A DNA stretch of 64,000 bases from contig NZ_JAMOKG010000002.1 of NCBI RefSeq assembly GCF_023656565.1, positions 51,656 to 115,655 of the forward strand, read 5' to 3'. Made by a program: the position numbers and the translations under genes. Under the pieces are notes generated by a model, which searched no databases, was not told the DNA's origin, and saw nothing but the letters and a program-made list of their open reading frames with translations. Positions 1-8,165 of the stretch are shown here, in pieces (positions within the stretch are counted from its first letter, which is position 1; each line of letters opens with the position of its first letter). The stretch comes from Flavobacterium tyrosinilyticum. GTDB taxonomy: Bacteria > Bacteroidota > Bacteroidia > Flavobacteriales > Flavobacteriaceae.

Positions 1-794
1 ACATTTTCTAAACTGATGCAGCCTGCAAAAGTTCCGGCGGGAATATCTTTCAGGCTATTGGCTGAAAAATATTTTAAACCTGAGCAGTTGATAAATGCGT
101 TTACTCCTGCTAATGTATTCAGGCTGTCAAAAGTCAGAGAAGCTAGAGAAGAACAGCCTGAAAAACAGCTGACACCTATGCTTGCAATCGGACCGACTGT
201 AAATTCATTTAATGCCGTGCATCCTTTAAAGCTTTCTCCAGCAATGCTTCCTGCTAAATTTGGCGCATAGAAGGCTGTCATTTTGCTTGCATCCTCAAAA
301 CATTTTCCAGTTCCCGTAATGCTGGTGAGCAATGGAGCGGAGAAAGTAAGCAGTGAGGTATTGCTCCTGAATGTGCCAAGCGTATAATTTGACTGGCTGT
401 CAATAGTCGTAACTTTAGGAAAATTGTAACTTGTTATTGATGTACAGTTGTAGAAAGCTGAATCTAAAATAGAAGTAACATTATTAAATGTAATGCTTTC
501 TAAAGAAGTGCAATTATAGAATGACCTTGTTCCTAATGAATTTACATATCCTTCGGAATCGTTAAAATATGTAATACTAGTATTTCCATTAAAAGCGTTA
601 GATGGTATTTGATAAATTATGTTTATTTTAAAATGAATATCATTACCAACCACTTTAAAGTCTTTAATTTGGCTAGCAGATACACCTATTTTTGTGGCTA
701 ACAATGCAGGAGTATTTATTGTTCCAGCAATGCCTCCAATAAAAGTATTAGGCTTTGATTTTACCCTTCCAAATATTGTTTTTCGTAATCCCAT
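1..794 (-). CDS. BspA-like leucine-rich repeat adhesin (3' end outside window)
   Basis: The minus-strand frame is open from the ATG at 792-794 to the window edge, so the C-terminus is missing (264 codons visible). After about 90 residues it shows repeated FxxCxSLxxxxF units (for example FYNCTSLESITF, FSGCSSLASLTF, FAGCISLEN), typical of LRR_5/BspA-type surface proteins. The first 55 residues (MGLRKTIFGR, then GTINTPALLATK and KVVGNDI) match the start of the 542-aa protein at 1327-2955, so the two share an anchor module. It starts 2 bases after the stop of the 155-aa gene and is probably translationally coupled to it. No signal peptide is visible. Likely role, by inference: receptor binding at the tip of a fibre or complex. 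The repeat type is clear; the phage-linked role is less sure. Confidence 0.75.
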   Translation of the reverse strand, partial: MGLRKTIFGRVKSKPNTFIGGIAGTINTPALLATKIGVSASQIKDFKVVGNDIHFKINIIYQIPSNAFNGNTSITYFNDSEGYVNSLGTRSFYNCTSLESITFNNVTSILDSAFYNCTSITSYNFPKVTTIDSQSNYTLGTFRSNTSLLTFSAPLLTSITGTGKCFEDASKMTAFYAPNLAGSIAGESFKGCTALNEFTVGPIASIGVSCFSGCSSLASLTFDSLNTLAGVNAFINCSGLKYFSANSLKDIPAGTFAGCISLEN

Positions 795-796
795 AA

Positions 797-1264
797 TTAA
801 AGTCCTAAAATCATTATTGAATGCTGGCCATCATTTTGCATAAATGTAAAAATCTGTTTTTCAGTTATTGTAGGAGGAGTTCCAAATTCAAATGTTTTTG
901 GAGCAGTAATAGACCAGTTTAATGATGTGCCCATTTTTGTGATTCCTTCAAAACACATTCCTGGGTTAATAAACGAATTTGGTATTGTTAATGTTCCTGT
1001 ACCAGTAAATTTCACAGTTTTTCCATGCCATATATCTTGAACGGTTGCTGGTAATATTACATTTATTTGATTCGAAACATCCTGTTTGTTCGACAAATCG
1101 ATATTTCCATTGCCAAAAATGGACTCTCCATTGATTGTTTTGAAATCTAGAGCTGAGGTTAAGTTAGTAAACTCCAATTCGCCATTGGAGTTTGTAGTTA
1201 AAATTTTATAAGGCTCATTTATTTCTAGATCAGCTACTTTTATTCTATTATGATTTGTGCTCAT
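797..1264 (-). CDS. Small fibre/adaptor protein with shared N-terminal anchor (155 aa)
   Basis: Unrecognised small protein. Its first 32 residues (MSTNHNRIKVADLEINEPYK, followed by GELEF) form a module also found at the start of the proteins at 2958-3419, 3449-5311 and 23192-24925. It then has a TINGESIFGNGNIDL segment, a form common in Bacteroidota phage tail fibres, and a beta-rich C-terminus ending QIFTFMQNDGQHSIMILGL. It is a paralogue of the 153-aa protein at 2958-3419 over its whole length. Like that protein it lies directly before a larger adhesin gene that starts 2 bases later, so it probably acts as a baseplate/fibre adaptor or chaperone for that adhesin. The function is inferred from position and the shared module only. 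Confidence 0.7.
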   Translation of the reverse strand: MSTNHNRIKVADLEINEPYKILTTNSNGELEFTNLTSALDFKTINGESIFGNGNIDLSNKQDVSNQINVILPATVQDIWHGKTVKFTGTGTLTIPNSFINPGMCFEGITKMGTSLNWSITAPKTFEFGTPPTITEKQIFTFMQNDGQHSIMILGL

Positions 1265-1326
1265 TTTATATTTTGTCTAATATTATTTTACTTTATATAT
1301 AATTTCTTGCAATAGATTTTACATAT

Positions 1327-2955
1327 TTACCAAGTTTTTCGACCCAAGCTATTTTCGAACGCATCAATGATATTGTGTAAAGTTTTAACTTCTTCATTGG
1401 TTAATCCTTCATGGATTATCGTAAACTGTATTCTTTGATTTGAATAACCATAAGGAGATCCTCCGTTATTTAAGCAACCAATAAAATATGGTAACGCCGG
1501 TACTATTCCAGTTTGTGTACCTGCTATACTGGTATCAAAATTTCCATTTTTAGAATAACTTGCCTCCGTATTTGTGGTTTTACTTATAGTATGGATCCCT
1601 TTTGCATTATTTATTGCAGTTTTTGACAAACCGATTGTTCCAAGAACAAATACGTTGTTATTTTTTGATGCTCCATGATTCAAATGTATTTGGTAACATT
1701 CCCATGGAGAGCTTGATTTTTGTGCACCAAAATCATACGAATTTGTTGTAGCTGGTACATTATTTGTTCCGCAAACAATTGTTAAACCTGCATTTGAAAA
1801 TGTATGATAAGTGTTTACATTTAGAAAAGTATTTGCGTAAGCATTACTGCCATTAGTTTGGTATCCGTTAGTGGAGTGAGTGCCTCCACCATTAAACACT
1901 AGTCGAAAAGCCGTATTAGTATCTAATGGATTCTTTAGGTTAAATTTGTGATTAATTTGCGTACTACCTATAAATGGATAAGCAGCCTGTATTTTATTCC
2001 AAAGATTATTTACTTTTAATGAAACAACTAAATTGTTTATTGTATCGACGTAATTGTAATTTTGAGAGGCGATTATGAAATTTTCTGCATCTACATCTAA
2101 ATTTATATTATCAGTTGTAAAATTTATGGTAGCGCTTAAAACAGATTTATTATGAAAATTATCAACTGTAATTAAATTGATATTGTAATTGGTGTTTTTA
2201 GTTAAACCCGAAATTATATCTCCACTATTTTTTATATCCTGCTTATAAATGCCATTTACATATACTTCATAAAAATCGATCCCGTTAATTGAATTTGGAG
2301 GTGTGAAACTGAGTTGGATTCCTGTATTATAAATGGACGTTGCAGATAAATTTGTAATGGTATTTGGCTTTGTAAAATCATTAACATATACGACAGTATT
2401 TCCTGTTGCCAAAAATGCCAGATCGCCTTCAACTCCTCCTGAATTTATTGTTTGTAATATAGGATTTGCCCATATTTTACCTGAATTTAGATTTCCAGAT
2501 CTAAAAACATTTTCATTTATTGCTGTATTACCAATTCTTGTTACTGCTGGGATATATAATTTCTTTAAAAGATTTTTAGGTCTTCCGCTAGGATAAAGAT
2601 TTTGATCAAAAGCGGCTAACGAAATGTAGGTAGCATTTGGAAAATAACCTTCTATCAATCCAGTGTTGTAAAAACCTTGAGGGCCAATTCCTGAAACAAT
2701 TCCAGTTGGATCTCGGTAATAAGTAACTTGACTTATATCCGAGTGATTAAAACCTTTAACCTCATACATTCCTCCAATTATAGCACATTCAATATCATTA
2801 CCTACAACTCGGAAAAGCTTAATTCTGTTAACTGCAATTCCTAATTTAGTAGCAAGTAATGCTGGGGTATTTATAGTGGGACCAATACCACCTATATAAG
2901 TGTTTACTTTGTAATTCGATCTTCCGAAAACTGTGTTTAGTAATAAGCTTCCCAT
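1327..2955 (-). CDS. Multidomain fibre adhesin: LRR-like start, Fn3, phage tail lectin-like domain (542 aa)
   Basis: The N-terminus (GPTINTPALLATK, VVGNDIE) is homologous to the LRR adhesin at 1-794. Residues of about 60-195 look like degenerate leucine-rich repeats, and about 195-285 form a fibronectin type III domain (LSATSIYNTGIQLSFTPP through LTKNTNYNINLITVD). The C-terminal half carries LWNKIQAAYPFIGSTQINHK and, nearby, NLKNPLDTNTAFRL, FNGGGTHSTNG and NGSNAYANTF, a signature I recognise from tail structural proteins of Bacteroidota phages. It has no signal peptide. It begins 2 bases after the 153-aa gene. Likely role: a target-binding fibre, by analogy. Phage-tail affinity is well supported; the ligand is unknown. 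Confidence 0.75.
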   Translation of the reverse strand: MGSLLLNTVFGRSNYKVNTYIGGIGPTINTPALLATKLGIAVNRIKLFRVVGNDIECAIIGGMYEVKGFNHSDISQVTYYRDPTGIVSGIGPQGFYNTGLIEGYFPNATYISLAAFDQNLYPSGRPKNLLKKLYIPAVTRIGNTAINENVFRSGNLNSGKIWANPILQTINSGGVEGDLAFLATGNTVVYVNDFTKPNTITNLSATSIYNTGIQLSFTPPNSINGIDFYEVYVNGIYKQDIKNSGDIISGLTKNTNYNINLITVDNFHNKSVLSATINFTTDNINLDVDAENFIIASQNYNYVDTINNLVVSLKVNNLWNKIQAAYPFIGSTQINHKFNLKNPLDTNTAFRLVFNGGGTHSTNGYQTNGSNAYANTFLNVNTYHTFSNAGLTIVCGTNNVPATTNSYDFGAQKSSSPWECYQIHLNHGASKNNNVFVLGTIGLSKTAINNAKGIHTISKTTNTEASYSKNGNFDTSIAGTQTGIVPALPYFIGCLNNGGSPYGYSNQRIQFTIIHEGLTNEEVKTLHNIIDAFENSLGRKTW

Positions 2956-2957
2956 AA

Positions 2958-3419
2958 TTATACACCTAATAATAAAATACTATTTGTAGCTCCTCTTTTT
3001 GTAAAAGTAAAAATCTGCTTTTCGGCTGTTACAGATGGAGTTCCAAATAACCAAGTATGTGGTGCAGTAATTGCCCAAGTTATGCTTACTGCTGGTAATG
3101 TAATGCCATTAAAAATGAAACTTTGAGGCAATGAATTGGGTACTGTAATTGTGCAGTTAGCTGTAAAGAATACAGTTTTTCCGTGCCAATTGGGTGAGAT
3201 AGTTTGACTTGAACTTACTTCTAATTGGTTCGAAATATCCTGTTTGTAGGATAAGTCGATATCTCCACTTCCAAGGATTGACTCTCCATTGATAGTTTTA
3301 AAAGTTTTTTCGGAAATATCATTAAATGTTAATTCACCTTTTTCATTGGTAACTAAAGTTTTATTTGGCTGATTTGTTTCTAGATCAGCCACTTTTATTC
3401 TGTTATAATTTGTATCCAT
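2958..3419 (-). CDS. Small fibre/adaptor protein with shared N-terminal anchor (153 aa)
   Basis: Full-length paralogue of the 155-aa protein at 797-1264. It starts MDTNYNRIKVADLETNQPNK, then TINGESILGSGDIDLSYKQD, WHGKTVFFTAN, and a hydrophobic end QIFTFTKRGATNSILLLGV. The GESILGSGDIDL motif is common in phage fibres of this phylum. The gene is followed after 2 bases by the 542-aa adhesin, giving a two-gene cassette that is repeated immediately downstream. Function unknown; it may link an adhesin to a common base through its N-terminal module. Confidence 0.7.
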   Translation of the reverse strand: MDTNYNRIKVADLETNQPNKTLVTNEKGELTFNDISEKTFKTINGESILGSGDIDLSYKQDISNQLEVSSSQTISPNWHGKTVFFTANCTITVPNSLPQSFIFNGITLPAVSITWAITAPHTWLFGTPSVTAEKQIFTFTKRGATNSILLLGV

Positions 3420-3448
3420 TTTTGTTTTTGTTAGTGGAGTATTAGTTT

Positions 3449-5311
3449 TTAGGCTACAATTGTTGCTGAATTATATTGGTTTAAATTTCTGCGCAGGATA
3501 TTTACTCCAGAAGAGATTAATCCATTTGTAAATAAAATACCATTTTTTATATTCCATGTAGGTTGATTGAGAGACGGCCAATATGGTTCATCAAAAGTGA
3601 TATATTGATTGTCATTTTGGATAATAATGTAATTGTTGCCTATAAAATCAGCTGTTATTTCATCATAAGTTGTTGTGGAGTTGAACTCTAAATATGAGAT
3701 GAAATAACCTCCTAGAATAGTAAATGTAGAATTTGAGAATATTATTAATTTAGTTAAGGCAGTTCCTTTAATTATATTTTTAGCAGTAATTGTTGCATCT
3801 ATAAACATTAGTCCAGGATAGTTGTTTCTGCCTGTAATAAATTGATCTGAATTTGGAAAACTTGCAATTCCTGTTATAACACAACTTCCGTTACAATTAA
3901 ATCTATTTATGCTTATGTTTGAACTTATATTCGCATTCCCTTTAAAATTAATGCTAACATTATTGCCATACAAATAGCTAAAGTTTGTATTCGCATAAGG
4001 GGCTACTGATGAAATACTTCCATGATTAATATTTCCAGCTGTAAAAGAATTATTTAAAAGTAAGAATGAATCATCGTGGGTCAGATTGTCAAAATCTAAG
4101 GTCAATTTCATAAATGTGCCAACCAAATAGCTTTTACCGCGAAAATTTAAATTTGTTGTTTTTATGTATATTTTTCGACTTCCTCCTGTTCCTGTAAAAA
4201 TTCCATCTGCATTAGTTATTTTAATATTTAAAGTATTGCAGATTATGCTAGAATCAGCAGAGTTTCCTGCACCACACTGATAGGTTTGAGAAAACTCAAC
4301 TAAATTACATTTTAAACTTACAAATGCATTATTGAAACCAATTGCCGAGAGAGTAGGTGGCGCAAAATAGATGTTTCCCAATGGTATGTCAACATTAAAA
4401 TATTGACTGTTTACGGTGTAAACATTTACAGATTTTACATTTATTGTACATGCGACTTCACTTCTTAAATCAAACTTTTTCGTAGTTCCATTATTCATGG
4501 CTACATTAATATTAAAGGACGTAGGAGTAAGAATCTGTATGTATGTAGAATTAGAATCTGCCAAAAAGGAAGTTATTGCACTATCTAAAGTTAAATAAGG
4601 CTTATTTGGATTCTCGGGTTCAGCAGTAGAATCATTTCCTGTAGAAGAAACAAAATAAAGGCCTTTTACCATGGGTGAATTTTTTGTGCCACCAGATACA
4701 ACCCATGTGTCAGATTCGATTTTTGTTAAGACTCTTGATTCTCCATTTGTGATAGTTAATGGAATATTTGTTATAAAATTAATTCCTGTTCCTCCAATGG
4801 TAATTGTTCCTGTTCCTCTATTTGTAATTTCTTTTTTAGTACCGATTGGTAATAGTAAAGATGAATCAGAAGGAACAATTAATGAAATAGCAGATGAAGA
4901 AGAGAAAACAGTTTTTTTGTTAATATTTTCAACATTCAGAGTATAGGTTGCAGAAGAAACATTTTCAATATCTGTTAGCCATGTTTTAAAAATGTTTTTC
5001 GTCCAATCATAAATAGACTTAACACTAGGAAAGGAACTTGATGAATTTTTATTTGATTCAATTTCTTGAATTTTATTTGCAGTATCTTCTTTTTTAGAAA
5101 AAGTGTTTTGTAAATCGTCTAAAGAATTTTTTAAAACTTTCCCCTGCCTAGCATCCAAAGCTTTACCTTCTTTTGTATAATCTAGTCCATTGTAACTGTC
5201 TGCTTTAATGTCACTAAACTCCAGTTCACCGTTGGAGTTTGTAATTAAAATTTTATTTTGCTCATTTGTTTCCAAATCAGCAACTTTTATTCTATTATGG
5301 TTTGTGTTCAT
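3449..5311 (-). CDS. Tailspike-like fibre with beta-helix domain (620 aa)
   Basis: The first 32 residues are the shared anchor module (MNTNHNRIKVADLETNEQNK). Residues of about 40-65 contain DYTKEGKALDARQGKVLKN, a repeat-type motif of tail fibres that also occurs in the 577-aa fibre at 23192-24925. A short coiled-coil-like stretch follows. From about residue 215 (YFVSSTGNDSTAEPENPNKP, then YLTLDSAI) the sequence is Asn/Ser/Thr-rich with regular short beta strands, as in right-handed beta-helix (pectate-lyase-fold) tailspikes. No catalytic residues were identified. It has no signal peptide, as expected for a particle-borne protein. Likely role: glycan binding or depolymerisation at the target surface, by fold analogy. 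Confidence 0.7.
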   Translation of the reverse strand: MNTNHNRIKVADLETNEQNKILITNSNGELEFSDIKADSYNGLDYTKEGKALDARQGKVLKNSLDDLQNTFSKKEDTANKIQEIESNKNSSSSFPSVKSIYDWTKNIFKTWLTDIENVSSATYTLNVENINKKTVFSSSSAISLIVPSDSSLLLPIGTKKEITNRGTGTITIGGTGINFITNIPLTITNGESRVLTKIESDTWVVSGGTKNSPMVKGLYFVSSTGNDSTAEPENPNKPYLTLDSAITSFLADSNSTYIQILTPTSFNINVAMNNGTTKKFDLRSEVACTINVKSVNVYTVNSQYFNVDIPLGNIYFAPPTLSAIGFNNAFVSLKCNLVEFSQTYQCGAGNSADSSIICNTLNIKITNADGIFTGTGGSRKIYIKTTNLNFRGKSYLVGTFMKLTLDFDNLTHDDSFLLLNNSFTAGNINHGSISSVAPYANTNFSYLYGNNVSINFKGNANISSNISINRFNCNGSCVITGIASFPNSDQFITGRNNYPGLMFIDATITAKNIIKGTALTKLIIFSNSTFTILGGYFISYLEFNSTTTYDEITADFIGNNYIIIQNDNQYITFDEPYWPSLNQPTWNIKNGILFTNGLISSGVNILRRNLNQYNSATIVA

Positions 5312-5331
5312 TTTGTGGTATTTTTTTAATT

Positions 5332-5673
5332 TTAAAAATCCATATATGGTAAGTATCCCGTAAATCTTGTTATCTCTCTGTAATCAACAGTTATCTCTTC
5401 ATTACTTTTTATCATTTTACAAGCTTTTAACATTAGCTTATTAGGATAAGGTATTATAATTGTATTTGGATCAAAAGAATGATTACAAAATCTACCTAAA
5501 TCGTCCGTTTCCCACCACTTTTTTAGCATTTGAGGTTGAAACAAGCATCGCGATTTTTTACTTGTTGGTTTGTCAGTAACCCAGATTCCAATAAATTCAT
5601 TGATTGGGATATTTTTTACAGAATGTATTTTGTTGTTAGTAGGATCTTCTGTATTTATTCGAAAGGGGTGCAT
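5332..5673 (-). CDS. Minimal SET-domain protein (113 aa)
   Basis: Two hallmark SET lysine-methyltransferase motifs are present in order: RFCNHSFDPNT (residues 61-71, the NHSxxPN block that contacts S-adenosylmethionine) and EEITVDY (92-98, the EELTxDY block with the catalytic Tyr). An N-terminal FIGIWVTD segment fits the first SET strands. At 113 aa it is about the smallest form a SET fold can take and lacks any pre- or post-SET cysteine cluster. It lies 10 bases after the Hint-domain gene and 20 bases before the spike gene, inside the fibre cassette. The activity, if any, could be lysine methylation of a partner protein. The motif assignment is good; the target is unknown. Confidence 0.7.
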   Translation of the reverse strand: MHPFRINTEDPTNNKIHSVKNIPINEFIGIWVTDKPTSKKSRCLFQPQMLKKWWETDDLGRFCNHSFDPNTIIIPYPNKLMLKACKMIKSNEEITVDYREITRFTGYLPYMDF

Positions 5674-5683
5674 AATACCTATA

Positions 5684-6829
5684 TTAATTATCTATAGGTT
5701 TTATGTTATGAGTCAAGATTCCATTTGCAAAATAAGTGTGAGAAGGAGCCAAACTTAGAGGATAAATATTTCTCTTTTCTAAATTAATAACAACCGAAGT
5801 CACAGGAATGATTTCTTTGTTGATGTTATACAAATTGTCTCCTACGACAATATCTTCGAGTGGAATAAATTTCCAAATTCCGTTGCGCTGAATTAATTGA
5901 GAGTGACTTGGCGTAGCTTCCAATAATCCTTCATTAACAATGATTGTTTTATGAGTAGTCAAAGGAAGGATACCCGTAACAGGAGATTTAATTCGGTTTT
6001 CTAGTAAATAGTTGCAAGACCATTTATATAAATTGTTTACATTATTTGTATCATTTAGTGAATCAATTTCTGAAGAAAGTAACATTTGGTTTAATGTAAT
6101 CTGCTCAATAGGCAATTGCGTTCCATCTGACAATGAAATTAAAGTTCCTTCAACAAAACAGTTAGGTCTGTCAGCTGTTGTTACTGCAGTTGGTTCGCTA
6201 TCAATAGACCAATTTCCTAATGTATTTTGGGCTTGTATTCTATAATGATAAGTGGTCTCATAACTTAACAGGTTGTCTGTGAATGATGTAGTATCTCTCG
6301 AGTTTATGGTTCTATGACTTAACCATTGTCCATTCAAGCCGACTTTTCTATAAAGTTGATATCCGTTCACAGTAACTCCTGCATTATCATCAGGAATAGT
6401 CCAAAATACTTTAATTTCTAAATCACTTAAAAGGGTACTATAAATTATGGGAGCATTAGGACGGTTTGAATTATCAATAATTTCACATGTTCCAACATTA
6501 TTAGCATATATCTGCGCATTGGCATCTAACCAAGCAATTGCTTGGTTGTTTGCGTCTAATTCACTTTGATTTGAAACAAATTGGTTTGCATTGGCAGTTA
6601 ATGTTACTGTGCTTCCCAAATAGCCTGGCCCGCAATTGTTTCTAGTTATAGTTTTGGTTTGTTTGGTATTATAAAATCTTGTACTTGGCGGACAATTTTC
6701 AATATCTAAAAAAGGAGCAATATAATCTGGATCTGTAACGATATTTGGTTTAGTCTCACCAGTTGATGTTCCATCATCTGTGTAGTATCTTTCTAATGTT
6801 TCAAAAGATTTGTATCCTGTATTTTCCAT
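5684..6829 (-). CDS. DUF5977-Fn3-Hint domain protein (381 aa)
   Basis: Residues of about 50-118 form a DUF5977-like domain (NNCGPGYLGSTVTLTANANQ, then AIAWLDANAQIYANNVGTC), homologous to one in the neighbouring 290-aa protein. Residues of about 120-218 form an Fn3 domain. Residues 224-375 form a Hint (hedgehog/intein) domain: CFVEGTLI with Cys224 as candidate nucleophile, TPSHSQL (block B, Thr306/His309) and a C-terminal FANGILTHN with His374-Asn375. The residue after Asn375 is Ile, not Ser/Thr/Cys, so splicing is unlikely; self-cleavage or ester formation as in bacterial intein-like domains is more plausible. Only six residues follow the Hint domain. It ends 10 bases before the SET gene. No signal peptide is visible. 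Confidence 0.75.
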   Translation of the reverse strand: MENTGYKSFETLERYYTDDGTSTGETKPNIVTDPDYIAPFLDIENCPPSTRFYNTKQTKTITRNNCGPGYLGSTVTLTANANQFVSNQSELDANNQAIAWLDANAQIYANNVGTCEIIDNSNRPNAPIIYSTLLSDLEIKVFWTIPDDNAGVTVNGYQLYRKVGLNGQWLSHRTINSRDTTSFTDNLLSYETTYHYRIQAQNTLGNWSIDSEPTAVTTADRPNCFVEGTLISLSDGTQLPIEQITLNQMLLSSEIDSLNDTNNVNNLYKWSCNYLLENRIKSPVTGILPLTTHKTIIVNEGLLEATPSHSQLIQRNGIWKFIPLEDIVVGDNLYNINKEIIPVTSVVINLEKRNIYPLSLAPSHTYFANGILTHNIKPIDN

Positions 6830-6832
6830 ATT

Positions 6833-7705
6833 TTAATAAGTTATTGCAACCTTCGCTGTAGAAGTGTCTTTATCGTAAGTTATATATCCAATGTTTGGTA
6901 CTTGATCAATATCATTTACCCAAGAAGGTGGTTTAGGAATGTTTTTAGAAAAGGTAAGCTGTTGTACCTGTGAGCCTCCAATGTTGATGAAATCATAGTC
7001 TGCATCTACCTTTTGCATTGTTCCTCCAGAGTATGTTGTAATTTCGACATCGATATTACCTGTTCCGATTTCACCAAACCAAGCTGTAGCCATCCTAACG
7101 GGAACTGATTTTAAAGAAGTATAGTCTGAGAGAAGTTTATCGAAATTGATTAGGCAAGCTTCAACTCCGTTATCTTTTCTATTGTCTCCAGCATACATAA
7201 TGTAGGATTGCATAGCTGTGCTGTTTTGTGGTAATTCAGTTCCATTGCCATGACCAAATCCCATATATTTATTATCCCATTCTGTTCCTGTGTTGACAAA
7301 CCCAGTAAAAGTATCCAAATCACTACCTGCGCCCAATGCCCATTTGTATCTGATTATCATATAATCAAAAGGCAACAAAGCTGTTGATGGTTCTAATACA
7401 CAAGACGGGTTTTCTCCTCGCCATGCTGTACTTCTAATAGTACAAATTCCAGTATTATTGGCATAAGCTTGCGCATTTGCATTTAGCCATGATTGAGCTT
7501 GCAGATCTGCATCTGCAACACTTATAGTTGAAGCAAATTTATTAGCGGGAGCTGTTAAAGTAACTAGGTTTCCAGATGTTCCGTAGGAGCAATCATTCTT
7601 TTTTACGGCTAAAGTCTTTTCAGTATTATAATAAACCGTTGTTCCTTCTGCTGGGCTATATTGATCGATATAAGCGAAAGGTTTGTATGTTATATTTTCT
7701 TCCAT
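6833..7705 (-). CDS. DUF5977-domain protein (290 aa)
   Basis: Residues of about 25-98 match the DUF5977-like domain of the 381-aa neighbour (KKNDCSYGTSGNLVTLTAPA, WLNANAQAYANNTGICTI). Residues of about 110-290 are a beta-rich domain I do not recognise (FDYMIIRYKWALGAGSDLDT, FGHGNGTELPQ, NIGYITYDKDTSTAKVAITY). It lacks Fn3 and Hint domains, so it looks like a shortened paralogue with a different C-terminus. The stop is 3 bases before the start of the 381-aa gene, so the two are probably co-translated. The role is unknown; its context suggests a structural or binding protein of the fibre module. Confidence 0.65.
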   Translation of the reverse strand: MEENITYKPFAYIDQYSPAEGTTVYYNTEKTLAVKKNDCSYGTSGNLVTLTAPANKFASTISVADADLQAQSWLNANAQAYANNTGICTIRSTAWRGENPSCVLEPSTALLPFDYMIIRYKWALGAGSDLDTFTGFVNTGTEWDNKYMGFGHGNGTELPQNSTAMQSYIMYAGDNRKDNGVEACLINFDKLLSDYTSLKSVPVRMATAWFGEIGTGNIDVEITTYSGGTMQKVDADYDFINIGGSQVQQLTFSKNIPKPPSWVNDIDQVPNIGYITYDKDTSTAKVAITY

Positions 7706-7770
7706 ATTTATTTTAATAAAGAATAGTTATTGGATTTTATAATCATTTGAGAATTATAAATGATTATTTT

Positions 7771-8139
7771 TTAGACTGGCTTTACTGGCCAATCAATTGA
7801 TGCACTACTGGCTAAATCTGTTAAATCCCTTAGTTCTTGTCTATAATTTTTCCATGCCATTTTTTTCTCTTCAGAAAGTGGTGCATCTTCGACTTGTGTC
7901 CAATCACTATCCATTAAAAGCGTATTTCTAGTGGTTCTTAAGTTTATTAAAAGTTCTTCTTTATTTTGAACAAAAGGAGAATAAGTATGTTTGCCTTCAA
8001 TTACTTTATAATTTTTTGACAATCCTTGTTGCCATTCTTCTTCGGTTAATTCAATATTGGGTTTAGGAATATTTTCATGAATTCCTTCAACATAAAAACC
8101 TGTGTAATCTCCGTTTTCGTTATATGTTCCTTTATACAT
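7771..8139 (-). CDS. Phage tail assembly chaperone-like protein (122 aa)
   Basis: The C-terminal half carries the classic tail-assembly-chaperone signature: RNTLLMDSDWTQVEDAPLSE followed by KMAWKNYRQELRDL, as in the Phage_tail_APC family found next to tail-fibre genes. The N-terminal part (MYKGTYNENGDYTGFYVEGI) resembles a short fibre-derived segment. The length is normal for the family. It is directly downstream of the 404-aa fibre, as chaperones usually are, and probably helps that fibre fold or trimerise. This is the most direct sign that the region descends from a phage tail module. Confidence 0.8.
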   Translation of the reverse strand: MYKGTYNENGDYTGFYVEGIHENIPKPNIELTEEEWQQGLSKNYKVIEGKHTYSPFVQNKEELLINLRTTRNTLLMDSDWTQVEDAPLSEEKKMAWKNYRQELRDLTDLASSASIDWPVKPV

Positions 8140-8165
8140 AATTTTTGATTTTTTTAATTTTTTGA

